Assembly (NCBI GenBank): GCA_017994425.1
Contig: JAGOKS010000006.1
Location: 1-46,854, forward strand
Reading direction: 5' to 3'
DNA from: Bacteroidales bacterium
Lineage (GTDB): Bacteria > Bacteroidota > Bacteroidia > Bacteroidales > WCHB1-69
Length of the DNA: 46,854 bases
A program made the position numbers and the translations under genes. Under the pieces are notes generated by a model, which was not told the DNA's origin, ran no database searches, and saw nothing but the letters and a program-made list of their open reading frames with translations. Within the stretch, counting starts at the first letter, position 1. The number at the start of each line of letters is the position of its first letter. Shown piece by piece: positions 17,627 through 24,663 of this stretch.

Positions 17627-17806
17627 ATGAAAACACAGCGATTAGTAGCAAGTCATCAACTGGGAGCAATTCTCTCAAGAATTCATATAGAAAGTCCGGA
17701 AACTGTAGAAGAAAAACGTCCGCATACAATTACAAATAATACTTTAGTCTGTTTACGTATCAAACTCGAAAGGGAAGTTATACATAAGGCTATCCATAAT
17801 CCCTAG
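17627..17806 (+). CDS. Hypothetical 59-residue protein
   Basis: ATG at 17627 to TAG at 17804-17806 encodes a basic, soluble peptide beginning MKTQRLVASHQLGAILSRIH and ending EREVIHKAIHNP. I do not recognise it. What supports a gene is the transcription unit: a TAnnTTTG box 29 bp upstream and a strong terminator 43 bp downstream, with nothing else in between. The alternative is a non-coding RNA of about 275 nt (17605-17880). A GGAATA/TATTCC hairpin at 17818-17832 and the CCCTAGGG palindrome across the stop codon would fit a structured 3' region. Confidence 0.4.
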   Translation: MKTQRLVASHQLGAILSRIHIESPETVEEKRPHTITNNTLVCLRIKLEREVIHKAIHNP

Positions 17807-17848
17807 GGAAGCATGAAGGAATAAAGTATTCCATTTAAAACCCTTAGA

Positions 17849-17880
17849 AGCCGTTGTAGTCCTACAGCGGCTCTTTTTTT
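17849..17880 (+). terminator. Rho-independent terminator of the 59-codon ORF unit
   Basis: AGCCGTTGTAG pairs with CTACAGCGGCT (11 positions, one G-U) and is followed by seven T. This is a strong stem for such an AT-rich neighbourhood. Confidence 0.8.
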
Positions 17881-17896
17881 GCCTAAAAAAACACTC

Positions 17897-18040
17897 AAAA
17901 AGCCTTAGAGCTTTTTCCAAAAAGCTCTCGTACTTTTTCCAAAAAGCCTTAGAGCTTTTCTAAAAAAGCTCTAAAGCTCTTTTTGAAAAGCTCTCAAACT
18001 CTTCAAAAGAAGCTCTCAAGCTCTTTTTAAAAAGTTTTCG
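17897..18040. repeat. Tandem array of 20-24 bp AT-rich imperfect palindromes
   Basis: About six consecutive units of the form A5-GC-Y-x-R-GC-T5. Units 1-3 are AAAAAGCCTTAGAGCTTTTT, AAAAAGCTCTCGTACTTTTT and AAAAAGCCTTAGAGCTTTTC; later units are AAAAAAGCTCTAAAGCTCTT and AAAAGCTCTCAAACTCTTC, followed by AGAAGCTCTCAAGCTCTTTT. Units 1-3 have a period of 21-22 bp. Most units are self-complementary and complementary to their neighbours, so the array could fold into alternative hairpins on either strand. No spacers of CRISPR length. Function unknown. Confidence 0.75.
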
Positions 18041-18440
18041 TCAATTATTTTTACACTATTCGAACGTATAGGTGTAAATTCGTATCGATTTTTACGGCTT
18101 TTTTATTACTAAATAAGGTATAATTAGGTGTTTTTTTCCTATTTGGAATATAAAAGTGGGAATAGATACCTATTATAAAGTAAATTAGTGGGGAAATAAA
18201 CGCTATAAATAGGGAGTGAGTGGGGATGATATAATCTATACAGTTATGCATAGAGACCAACACCTGCTACTATTACCCTAGAAAACCTCAAAAAAAACCA
18301 AAAACACCCATTTTCAGTAAAATGGAAGGATTTTACACTCTTTCAGGAAAAAGTAAATAAAAGGGAGAGGGAGATAAGAGTGAAATAGTTTTAAAAAATA
18401 TTATTTAAAAATTTACTTATTTCTATGAATAGTTAATATG

Positions 18441-18448
18441 TATCTTTG
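18441..18448 (+). promoter_or_regulatory. Promoter -7 box of the PLC-fold lipoprotein gene
   Basis: TATCTTTG matches TAnnTTTG, 17 bp before the ATG at 18466, which implies a very short leader. Confidence 0.5.
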
Positions 18449-18465
18449 CAAAACATAAAAATAAT

Positions 18466-19197
18466 ATGAAAATAACATTAATAAGTACACTCTTATTTTT
18501 TTTCTTTATAGCTTGTAACAATGATAATACTGAAATATATTCAGAGAAGTTCGCTTACCCTTCATCGAAAGTATGGGCGCATAAAGTCAACGATACTGCC
18601 GATGCGCAACGTAAAAAAGAATTATTTGCCGGTTTAGAAGTGGATCTCTATTATTCAGAATATCAAAAAACAATCTATGTAGGACATGATGCATATGATA
18701 CCATCAACGAAGTAAGCTTTGAGAAGTGGCTGAATGCTTTATCTTCCCCTGAAAAAACATATTATTGGTTGGATATAAAAAATTTAACAATTCATAATGC
18801 CAATGAAATAGCAAAACAATTAGTTACTCTCGCAAAAAAACATGCCATAACCTCCAACCTAATGGTTGAACATACGGATTGTGATGCATTGCAAATAGTG
18901 AAAAACAGTGGATTGGCTGTAATTTTATGGGTTGATAATCTGTATTGGTGGGATAAAAAAGATACTTTACAGTGGTACAATATTACCAAAGAAAAAATTA
19001 ATGCCTTGCATCCTCATGCTATTAGTTGCGAATATAGAATGTATCCACTCTTGACAAAATCATTTCCCACACAAAACGTGCATTTTTGGAATACGCCCAT
19101 AGAAGATAGTATCAGTAATAGAGCATTGACTCACAAAATGTGTTTGGATACATCCGTAAAAGTTGTTTTGGTTGATTATGAAAGCGTCAATTTCTAA
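18466..19197 (+). CDS. Lipoprotein, PLC/GDPD-like (FAM151-type) fold
   Basis: A 243-residue protein with a lipoprotein signal peptide (lipobox FIAC, Cys17). The start of the mature domain, VWAHKVNDTADAQRKKELFAGLEVDLYYS, then YVGHDAYDT and YWLDIKNLT, follows the pattern of PLC-like phosphodiesterase barrels. That pattern is a His, then GxExDl, then a GHD motif, then a DxK segment. The AHKVN...LEVD spacing is closest to the FAM151/menorin branch. The catalytic pair expected in GDPD (HRG and ExD) is only partly matched, so enzyme activity is uncertain. It is anchored in the periplasm or outer membrane. It ends 3 bp from the convergent DUF2079 gene, with no terminator between. Confidence 0.6.
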   Translation: MKITLISTLLFFFFIACNNDNTEIYSEKFAYPSSKVWAHKVNDTADAQRKKELFAGLEVDLYYSEYQKTIYVGHDAYDTINEVSFEKWLNALSSPEKTYYWLDIKNLTIHNANEIAKQLVTLAKKHAITSNLMVEHTDCDALQIVKNSGLAVILWVDNLYWWDKKDTLQWYNITKEKINALHPHAISCEYRMYPLLTKSFPTQNVHFWNTPIEDSISNRALTHKMCLDTSVKVVLVDYESVNF

Positions 19198-19200
19198 TTG

Positions 19201-20679
19201 TTATTTTCTTTTTAACAATATTAAATTATCATATTCTTTAACAATCGCCCATTTGTCAGGTTCTTTATTGATAATAATATCCAATAATTTATAATCATCT
19301 TCAGAGTAAGTCCAACTTTTACGGTTAAGTAAAAGATATTCACAATCGAAAATTAATGGATAGGTATAAATTTTATCGCGTGTTGCTAAATGGGGGACAA
19401 ACAAGGTGCACGCACAAACAGGTGCATCTTTTGGGATAAGTTTAATCAATTTATACGCTTCTTTTACAGAAAAATCTTTTTCGATATAATGTGTTTTCCT
19501 AAAAATATTAACCTTGTCAAGAGGGAGATATGTTATGGGATTAATTATAGTATATTTGGTAACTGCTATACATAAAACAACAGCAATGAGTGCCATCCTT
19601 TTTTGTTTTTTTAAATCATGTATTGAGCTGAACCATATAAAAATGCCGCTTGTTATAATAGGTACAAATTCAACATTATACTGAAGACTGATACCCCATA
19701 ATACAGGGTCATTGCTAAACATTTTTTGGCAATAAATCGGAATGAGCATAAAAATATAATTCGGTTTGAAAAACAGAAACATTAATCCTGAAATTAATAA
19801 ACTTAGGTGCAATTCTGTTTTTAGGAAATTATAGTCAGGGTTGTTTAAACTATTAATAAATAATAATTTAAATGTTTCAAACGGATGAGTAATTAAATAT
19901 GCAAAGGCTTCTTGGAAATTATTACCCAATGCTTGGTAGCGTTTAAATCCCATGTAATTATCCCCGTTTGAAAAAGAAGGCATTATCACACCCACTATTG
20001 TTATAAAATATATCAAGGAAAATACAGCATAAGCAGCTAAGAAATAAAGACTTTTTCTCTGTTTTCGATAATCCCACATTAATCCGATACATATAAAAAA
20101 TACGAACAAAGCCATGTTTTCTTTTCCAATTAAAATCGCAAAAATCAGAAGGCTTGATATAAGAAATTTTTCTTTTTTGAAAAAATAAAAAAACCAGGGA
20201 ATAATCATACTTGCTACTACATTGCTATGATAATCATAAGAAATTGTATGTATGACTCCAAAAAATGAAAAAAGAAAAAGCATGGATAAAAGCGGTACTA
20301 TTTTATTTTTAGAATACAATTCCGTTAATTTAAAAACACCAATTCCGCCAATTATAACAGCAAGTATTTGAATAATTAACAACGTGTAGGAGCCAAATAT
20401 ATACACCAAAGGAGAAAAAATCATTAAGTATAAATCAAAGTGATCCGAAAGAAGATTTACCCCATGATATCGAAAGACTAAACTGTCGTTAAATTGAAAA
20501 TGCGCATAATCCCATAAGGCTTTGGTATATAAACCTAAATCTAAAGCATAACTTCTAAAAAGATAGTGATTGACAAACGATATATCAATATAAATCAGTG
20601 TAAAAATGAAGATAAGCAACCAAGCCAAGGAGGGTAGTGGTCCTATTTTTTTTTCAGTCCAAGATTCGAATGTTTTCAT
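19201..20679 (-). CDS. DUF2079 family polytopic membrane protein
   Basis: A 492-residue inner-membrane protein with about eleven hydrophobic segments. The N-terminal loop YALDLGLYTKALWDYAHFQF and DSLVFRYHGVNLLSDHFD is the DUF2079 signature: an acidic first loop followed by DHFxP/DLY. It resembles GT-C glycosyltransferases such as ArnT/Pmt, in which the Asp of the first loop binds the lipid-linked sugar donor. The C-terminal ~90 residues are extracytoplasmic (LIPKDAPVCACTLFVPHLATR), as in other DUF2079 members. It is the last gene of a four-gene operon, 8 bp after the GH5-like gene. A role in transferring sugars to an envelope glycan is inferred. Confidence 0.85.
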   Translation of the reverse strand: MKTFESWTEKKIGPLPSLAWLLIFIFTLIYIDISFVNHYLFRSYALDLGLYTKALWDYAHFQFNDSLVFRYHGVNLLSDHFDLYLMIFSPLVYIFGSYTLLIIQILAVIIGGIGVFKLTELYSKNKIVPLLSMLFLFSFFGVIHTISYDYHSNVVASMIIPWFFYFFKKEKFLISSLLIFAILIGKENMALFVFFICIGLMWDYRKQRKSLYFLAAYAVFSLIYFITIVGVIMPSFSNGDNYMGFKRYQALGNNFQEAFAYLITHPFETFKLLFINSLNNPDYNFLKTELHLSLLISGLMFLFFKPNYIFMLIPIYCQKMFSNDPVLWGISLQYNVEFVPIITSGIFIWFSSIHDLKKQKRMALIAVVLCIAVTKYTIINPITYLPLDKVNIFRKTHYIEKDFSVKEAYKLIKLIPKDAPVCACTLFVPHLATRDKIYTYPLIFDCEYLLLNRKSWTYSEDDYKLLDIIINKEPDKWAIVKEYDNLILLKRK

Positions 20680-20687
20680 AGCGTAAC

Positions 20688-22274
20688 TTATTTAATATTA
20701 ATTAAATATATATTTTTCATTTCAGCAATATATTTGTAGTGAATAAATTTCTCACCCTTAAATGAAAAGATAGGATATCTAAAATTGTCTGTTAAGTTTG
20801 TATCGGATAAGAAAGGAGAGTAGGAAATCATATGGTATTCCAGCTTTTTATCATCTAACACAATTGTATTTTTTAGGCTAACAGGTTTATAATGAATTTC
20901 CGTATCGAATTTAGTTTTTGACATTCCCGGAGCCGATATTTCAAAATGCACACATTCATCATTGCTGTAGAGAGTGAATTCTCCTTTTTCATTGGTGAAA
21001 GTGTTCATCCCCACGGACCAATCTTCATTCCATCCCCTAATAACCGCACCTTCGATGGGTTCTTTTGTCTTTTTATCAAGTACCTTCCCTTTGATGCAAA
21101 AATTGGTATATCCTAACATATTATAATAGTTAACAGCTTGTTCGGGTGTTGTTTTTTTGTAGTTTTTCAACTTCTGAATTTCTAAGGCTGCAGGCTTTAA
21201 GCTTCCCTGAATGCTATATTTCCCGTCATTTGTTTGGGTAACTCCCTGATGATTTAACAAGCCGGAATATTGTGCTTCATAGTGCGTGTTTTGAATTTCC
21301 TGGAATTCCCACCACCCAAATCCGCAACCGCCACAATCAACGGTATATCGAAATGCATCTATCATAAACTGACGTTGACTCTCATAGGAAACAGATACAT
21401 TGTCAGCAGGTAATGCAGTTTCTCCTACCATCCAGGGCTTATTCATATATTTACTATACCAATATATTTCATTGGGAACCCGCAAGGGGTGATACGTATG
21501 AATTTGAATAAAATCAACCGGCAGTAAAAAGGGGTCCCATTCAAAAACTTCTATGGGTTCTGAAAAGCCAATTGTAAATAATTGATAGGGTGCAAATTCA
21601 CTCATCATATTTTTCCATTTTTTTACAATTTGCATAGCTTCTTTTTTCGTACGATTGGCTTTGGTATCAAAATATAAGGGTTCGTTCATAAAATCGTAAG
21701 CAAAGAGAGTAGGAGAGTTTTTGAATTCATTTAATAACCTGATAGTAAATTTTTCCAAAGATGTGTTTTGAATAGGAGGTTTAATCAATAACATAATTTT
21801 TAAATCCTTTTCAGCAGCAATTTGCAAACACTCTTTTAATCCCGCAATGATTTTATCGTAATCCGTATCTATATAAAAAAAAGTATCATCGGCTACGTAG
21901 CCGTACTTTCCTTTTTCGTTGCAACTTATACGGTCAAAACAAAGACGTATAGTATTAAATCCTAATTCTTTGATTAGTTGAAAATGCCCCTCTAACTGAT
22001 GTCGGATTTCTGCTTTTGTATGGTATTCATAAATATCGGGATTTTCATAATATTTACAGGGAGAAACAACAAACTCATGATTGATATTGCGATATTCAAT
22101 CACATAATTAAGTATAATCGGGAAAAAAGTATCTTGTTTTAGTTTAAAAACATTGTTCTCAATATACACATATTCGTTTTTGTCTGTTATCGGAAGCGAA
22201 ATTTCTCTTTGGCATGAGAACAGAAAAAGAATAAAGATAATTAGAATGATGTAAGATGTAATTTTTTTATTCAT
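20688..22274 (-). CDS. GH5-like glycoside hydrolase lipoprotein with carboxypeptidase-regulatory-like domain
   Basis: A 528-residue protein. Lipobox at Cys21 (LFLFSC). Residues about 50-345 form a (beta/alpha)8 barrel with clan GH-A marks: FNTIRLCFDR, YDFMNEP with the acid/base Glu198, IQIHTYHP, and WMVGETALPA with the nucleophile Glu285. This fits cellulase/mannanase-type GH5 or a near relative. Residues about 383-470 (CIKGKVLDKKTKEPIEGAVIRG) are a carboxypeptidase-regulatory-like beta-sandwich, common in Bacteroidota surface proteins. Its start overlaps the end of the GT2 gene by 8 bp, so translation is probably coupled. A hydrolase inside a synthesis operon suggests trimming or quality control of the glycan, or action on its acceptor. 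Confidence 0.8.
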   Translation of the reverse strand: MNKKITSYIILIIFILFLFSCQREISLPITDKNEYVYIENNVFKLKQDTFFPIILNYVIEYRNINHEFVVSPCKYYENPDIYEYHTKAEIRHQLEGHFQLIKELGFNTIRLCFDRISCNEKGKYGYVADDTFFYIDTDYDKIIAGLKECLQIAAEKDLKIMLLIKPPIQNTSLEKFTIRLLNEFKNSPTLFAYDFMNEPLYFDTKANRTKKEAMQIVKKWKNMMSEFAPYQLFTIGFSEPIEVFEWDPFLLPVDFIQIHTYHPLRVPNEIYWYSKYMNKPWMVGETALPADNVSVSYESQRQFMIDAFRYTVDCGGCGFGWWEFQEIQNTHYEAQYSGLLNHQGVTQTNDGKYSIQGSLKPAALEIQKLKNYKKTTPEQAVNYYNMLGYTNFCIKGKVLDKKTKEPIEGAVIRGWNEDWSVGMNTFTNEKGEFTLYSNDECVHFEISAPGMSKTKFDTEIHYKPVSLKNTIVLDDKKLEYHMISYSPFLSDTNLTDNFRYPIFSFKGEKFIHYKYIAEMKNIYLINIK

Positions 22275-23226
22275 AATTTGATTGAAAAGGATTTTTTGAG
22301 GTTATATCGTATTGAATTGCTGACAATAGCATTTGAAAACCAAGTATAAAACTAAGTACGGCAAGCATAATGGTTCCGGTAGGAGCAGGAGTTTGAATGG
22401 AAGCATAGTGAATCCATTTGATTAGTCCAAAAATCAATTCGAAAAGAAACAAAAGAAGACCAAAGAAAATATAAATGGAGCCTATATTAAAATCATAAAT
22501 AAAATAACGCAACCATATTCTTCGCCAATACGCTATGAAAATTTTAGGAGGAAAAAATAATATACTTTTTAGAATTGAAAGATTTGATTTTTCGCGTAGG
22601 TAGATAGCCGGCATACCAATGTCTTTGATGCGGGCACCGGTATAGTACAATGCTATCAGCAGAGAAGATTCAAAGAAAAATCGTTTTGAAATATGCTTAA
22701 AATCAATTTCTCTCAATGTTTTTGTTTGAATTGCAAAATAACCGTTCGTAGGATCTGAAATCTGCCAATATCCGGAAGCGGATTTTAGTAAGAAACCCAT
22801 GAACAAATTGCCCATTCTTCTTAAAACAGGCATCTGATTAAGCATGCTGCGATTATGAAATCGATTTCCTTTCACATATTGATAGTTAGACTCAGAAAGG
22901 CATGTAATCATTTCAGGAATGTAACGTGTATCCATTTGTCCGTCACCATCTATTTTAACAACGATATCACATCCCATTTCAATGGCTTTATGAAATCCGC
23001 TTAGCATTGCTCCACCAACACCTTGATTTTTTGAATGATGTATTGCAATGATGCGAGAATTCTCATTAGCTAATTGATTGATAATATTTCCTGTATTATC
23101 CGGAGATGCATCATTAACCAAAATAATGCTTGAAATACATTCCGGTACACTTGCGATAACTTTTTCTAAATGATTTTCTACCTTATAACAAGGTATGACG
23201 AGTGTTGTTTTTATATTTAGTTTCAT
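22267..23226 (-). CDS. Glycosyltransferase family 2, polyprenyl-phosphate sugar synthase type
   Basis: A 319-residue protein. GT-A domain at residues about 1-230: VIPCYKVENHLEKVIASVP, LVNDASPDNTG, and the metal-binding KIDGDGQMD (Asp93/Asp95/Asp99). Two membrane helices follow near 240-265 and 285-305. This is the arrangement of DPM1/GtrB-like enzymes, which load a sugar onto undecaprenyl phosphate. Such a donor would suit the GT-C-like membrane proteins on both sides of it in the operon. It starts 3 bp after the upstream gene and overlaps the next by 8 bp. Confidence 0.9.
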   Translation of the reverse strand: MKLNIKTTLVIPCYKVENHLEKVIASVPECISSIILVNDASPDNTGNIINQLANENSRIIAIHHSKNQGVGGAMLSGFHKAIEMGCDIVVKIDGDGQMDTRYIPEMITCLSESNYQYVKGNRFHNRSMLNQMPVLRRMGNLFMGFLLKSASGYWQISDPTNGYFAIQTKTLREIDFKHISKRFFFESSLLIALYYTGARIKDIGMPAIYLREKSNLSILKSILFFPPKIFIAYWRRIWLRYFIYDFNIGSIYIFFGLLLFLFELIFGLIKWIHYASIQTPAPTGTIMLAVLSFILGFQMLLSAIQYDITSKNPFQSNYE

Positions 23227-23229
23227 GTT

Positions 23230-24582
23230 TTAACGATTTCCTTTTTGTGCTTCAGTATAATTAGGATAACTTAAATAGGAGTTATACTCTTTTGATGGCT
23301 TAATTTTCCAGAAAGAGTCAATATACGCTTTTTTGGTCATAGCTTCATAATGAATTGTTTTATAGTGAAATTGTATTGTATGAAATGCCGATTGCAAGGT
23401 GATGATAGTTGTTAGACAAAGCATTATAATTTTCATTTTTTTATTTAACGTAAATATTTGGGAAAGATAGGCAGCCAAAGGTATTGAAAGTAAAGCATAA
23501 CTTTCAATAAAAGCTCTCATACCAAACCCACCACCAAACCACCAACACCACCAAGATGAGACAATATAAATATTGACAATTAGAAATATAACTATACCCC
23601 AAAGATATTGTTTGTTATATTTTCTTAGCCAAAACAAACCTATAAGGGCAAAAATCATCGAAGGAGTGTAAATCAGCCATCCTTTTCGGAAACTGAAAAG
23701 CACTTGAAAAATTTTAGGATCATTAAAAAAAAACCTTTCATTATTAGCATAGGAATAAAATAAAAAATGTCCTGTTATTGATTTCCAATATAAAAGCTGT
23801 GGTATCCAAACCAAAAACGTAGCTATTAATATGATAATTATGGATTTGTATTTATTTAAAAATAATTTTGCTTTATCTATAATGTTTTTCTTATTGGTTA
23901 TACCATACAATAAAAAAACGAAAACAATAATTGCATTCGTTGGTCGAATCAAGGAAAGAAGACCAAAACTTAATCCAACGAATATTGCATATTTAACATT
24001 TTGATTTTTATGCCATTTATCCGTAAAGTATAGAAACAAACAAAATAAAGCAAAGCTATAACTGTGAGACATGGGAGCTTCAGTAGTCGTGTACCAAAAT
24101 AAATTAGTAGATAAACCAATCATCAACAATGTTATGCCGGTAATTAAATCATTGTAAAAATTCAACAGCAGCTTACGAAGAAAAAACATGCCTAAAAAAA
24201 CATAGAACATTGCACTTATGATGAGTGCTAAAGCATAAGGTTGTGTAAATCCATTGGCTTCATAGCCTAAAGTTGTTGAAAGCATATGAGTTATGAAAAA
24301 GAAAGGAGCATGCATAATAGATACACCCATTGTTGTTTTAATCAAAAAATTGTTATTTTCTAATTTTAAGGGCCAATAGCGATTATTCCAAGGTTCTTCA
24401 TTTTTCCAGTCTTTTAATGTATGATCTTTTTCAATAAAAATTGCCGGCAAGTATCCATAATAGGAAAGAACATCCATTGCGATAATTCTCTCGGGTATTT
24501 TATATCTTTTCGTATTAGATATGTAAAAAATATAAAAAACTGCTATTATAAGAATAGATAGTAAACTGAACTTATTCTTCAT
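23230..24582 (-). CDS. GT-C-like polytopic membrane glycosyltransferase (putative)
   Basis: A 450-residue inner-membrane protein with about ten hydrophobic segments. The first extracytoplasmic loop reads PERIIAMDVLSYYGYLPAIF. The Asp there is in the place of the catalytic Asp of GT-C enzymes that use polyprenyl-phosphate sugars. The GMRAFIESYALLSIPLAAYL segment near residue 355 recurs in Bacteroidota proteins annotated as glycosyltransferase family 39-like. It heads the four-gene operon and follows the LTA-synthase-like gene after 81 bp. The exact donor and acceptor cannot be read from the sequence. Confidence 0.7.
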   Translation of the reverse strand: MKNKFSLLSILIIAVFYIFYISNTKRYKIPERIIAMDVLSYYGYLPAIFIEKDHTLKDWKNEEPWNNRYWPLKLENNNFLIKTTMGVSIMHAPFFFITHMLSTTLGYEANGFTQPYALALIISAMFYVFLGMFFLRKLLLNFYNDLITGITLLMIGLSTNLFWYTTTEAPMSHSYSFALFCLFLYFTDKWHKNQNVKYAIFVGLSFGLLSLIRPTNAIIVFVFLLYGITNKKNIIDKAKLFLNKYKSIIIILIATFLVWIPQLLYWKSITGHFLFYSYANNERFFFNDPKIFQVLFSFRKGWLIYTPSMIFALIGLFWLRKYNKQYLWGIVIFLIVNIYIVSSWWCWWFGGGFGMRAFIESYALLSIPLAAYLSQIFTLNKKMKIIMLCLTTIITLQSAFHTIQFHYKTIHYEAMTKKAYIDSFWKIKPSKEYNSYLSYPNYTEAQKGNR

Positions 24583-24628
24583 ACATTGATGTTTAGTTTT
24601 GTTTTAAAATATTTATATATTTAATTTG

Positions 24629-24636
24629 CAAATGTA
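24629..24636 (-). promoter_or_regulatory. Promoter -7 box of the glycan operon
   Basis: Minus-strand reading TACATTTG (TAnnTTTG), 46 bp before the GT-C-like gene. It would drive the genes from 24582 down to 19201. Confidence 0.55.
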
Positions 24637-24663
24637 GTTTTTTTATTGTTATTACTTTTACAT

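Larger units (their letters stand above)
17807..18465. other. Gene-poor region with terminator and palindrome array
   Basis: About 660 bp without a convincing gene. It contains the terminator at 17849-17880, a tandem array of imperfect palindromes (17897-18040), a CCATTTT/AAAATGG hairpin (18308-18325) and the promoter box of the next gene (18441-18448). A 70-codon minus-strand open frame at 18051-18263 begins with GTG, is hydrophobic and has no recognisable family. Confidence 0.5.

Noticed and set aside
17897..18040. CRISPR array
   Set aside because: The repeats are contiguous, palindromic and without spacers, and no cas genes are in the window.
18051..18263. 70-codon minus-strand ORF
   Set aside because: GTG start with no upstream signals, membrane-like composition expected by chance in AT-rich DNA, no family.
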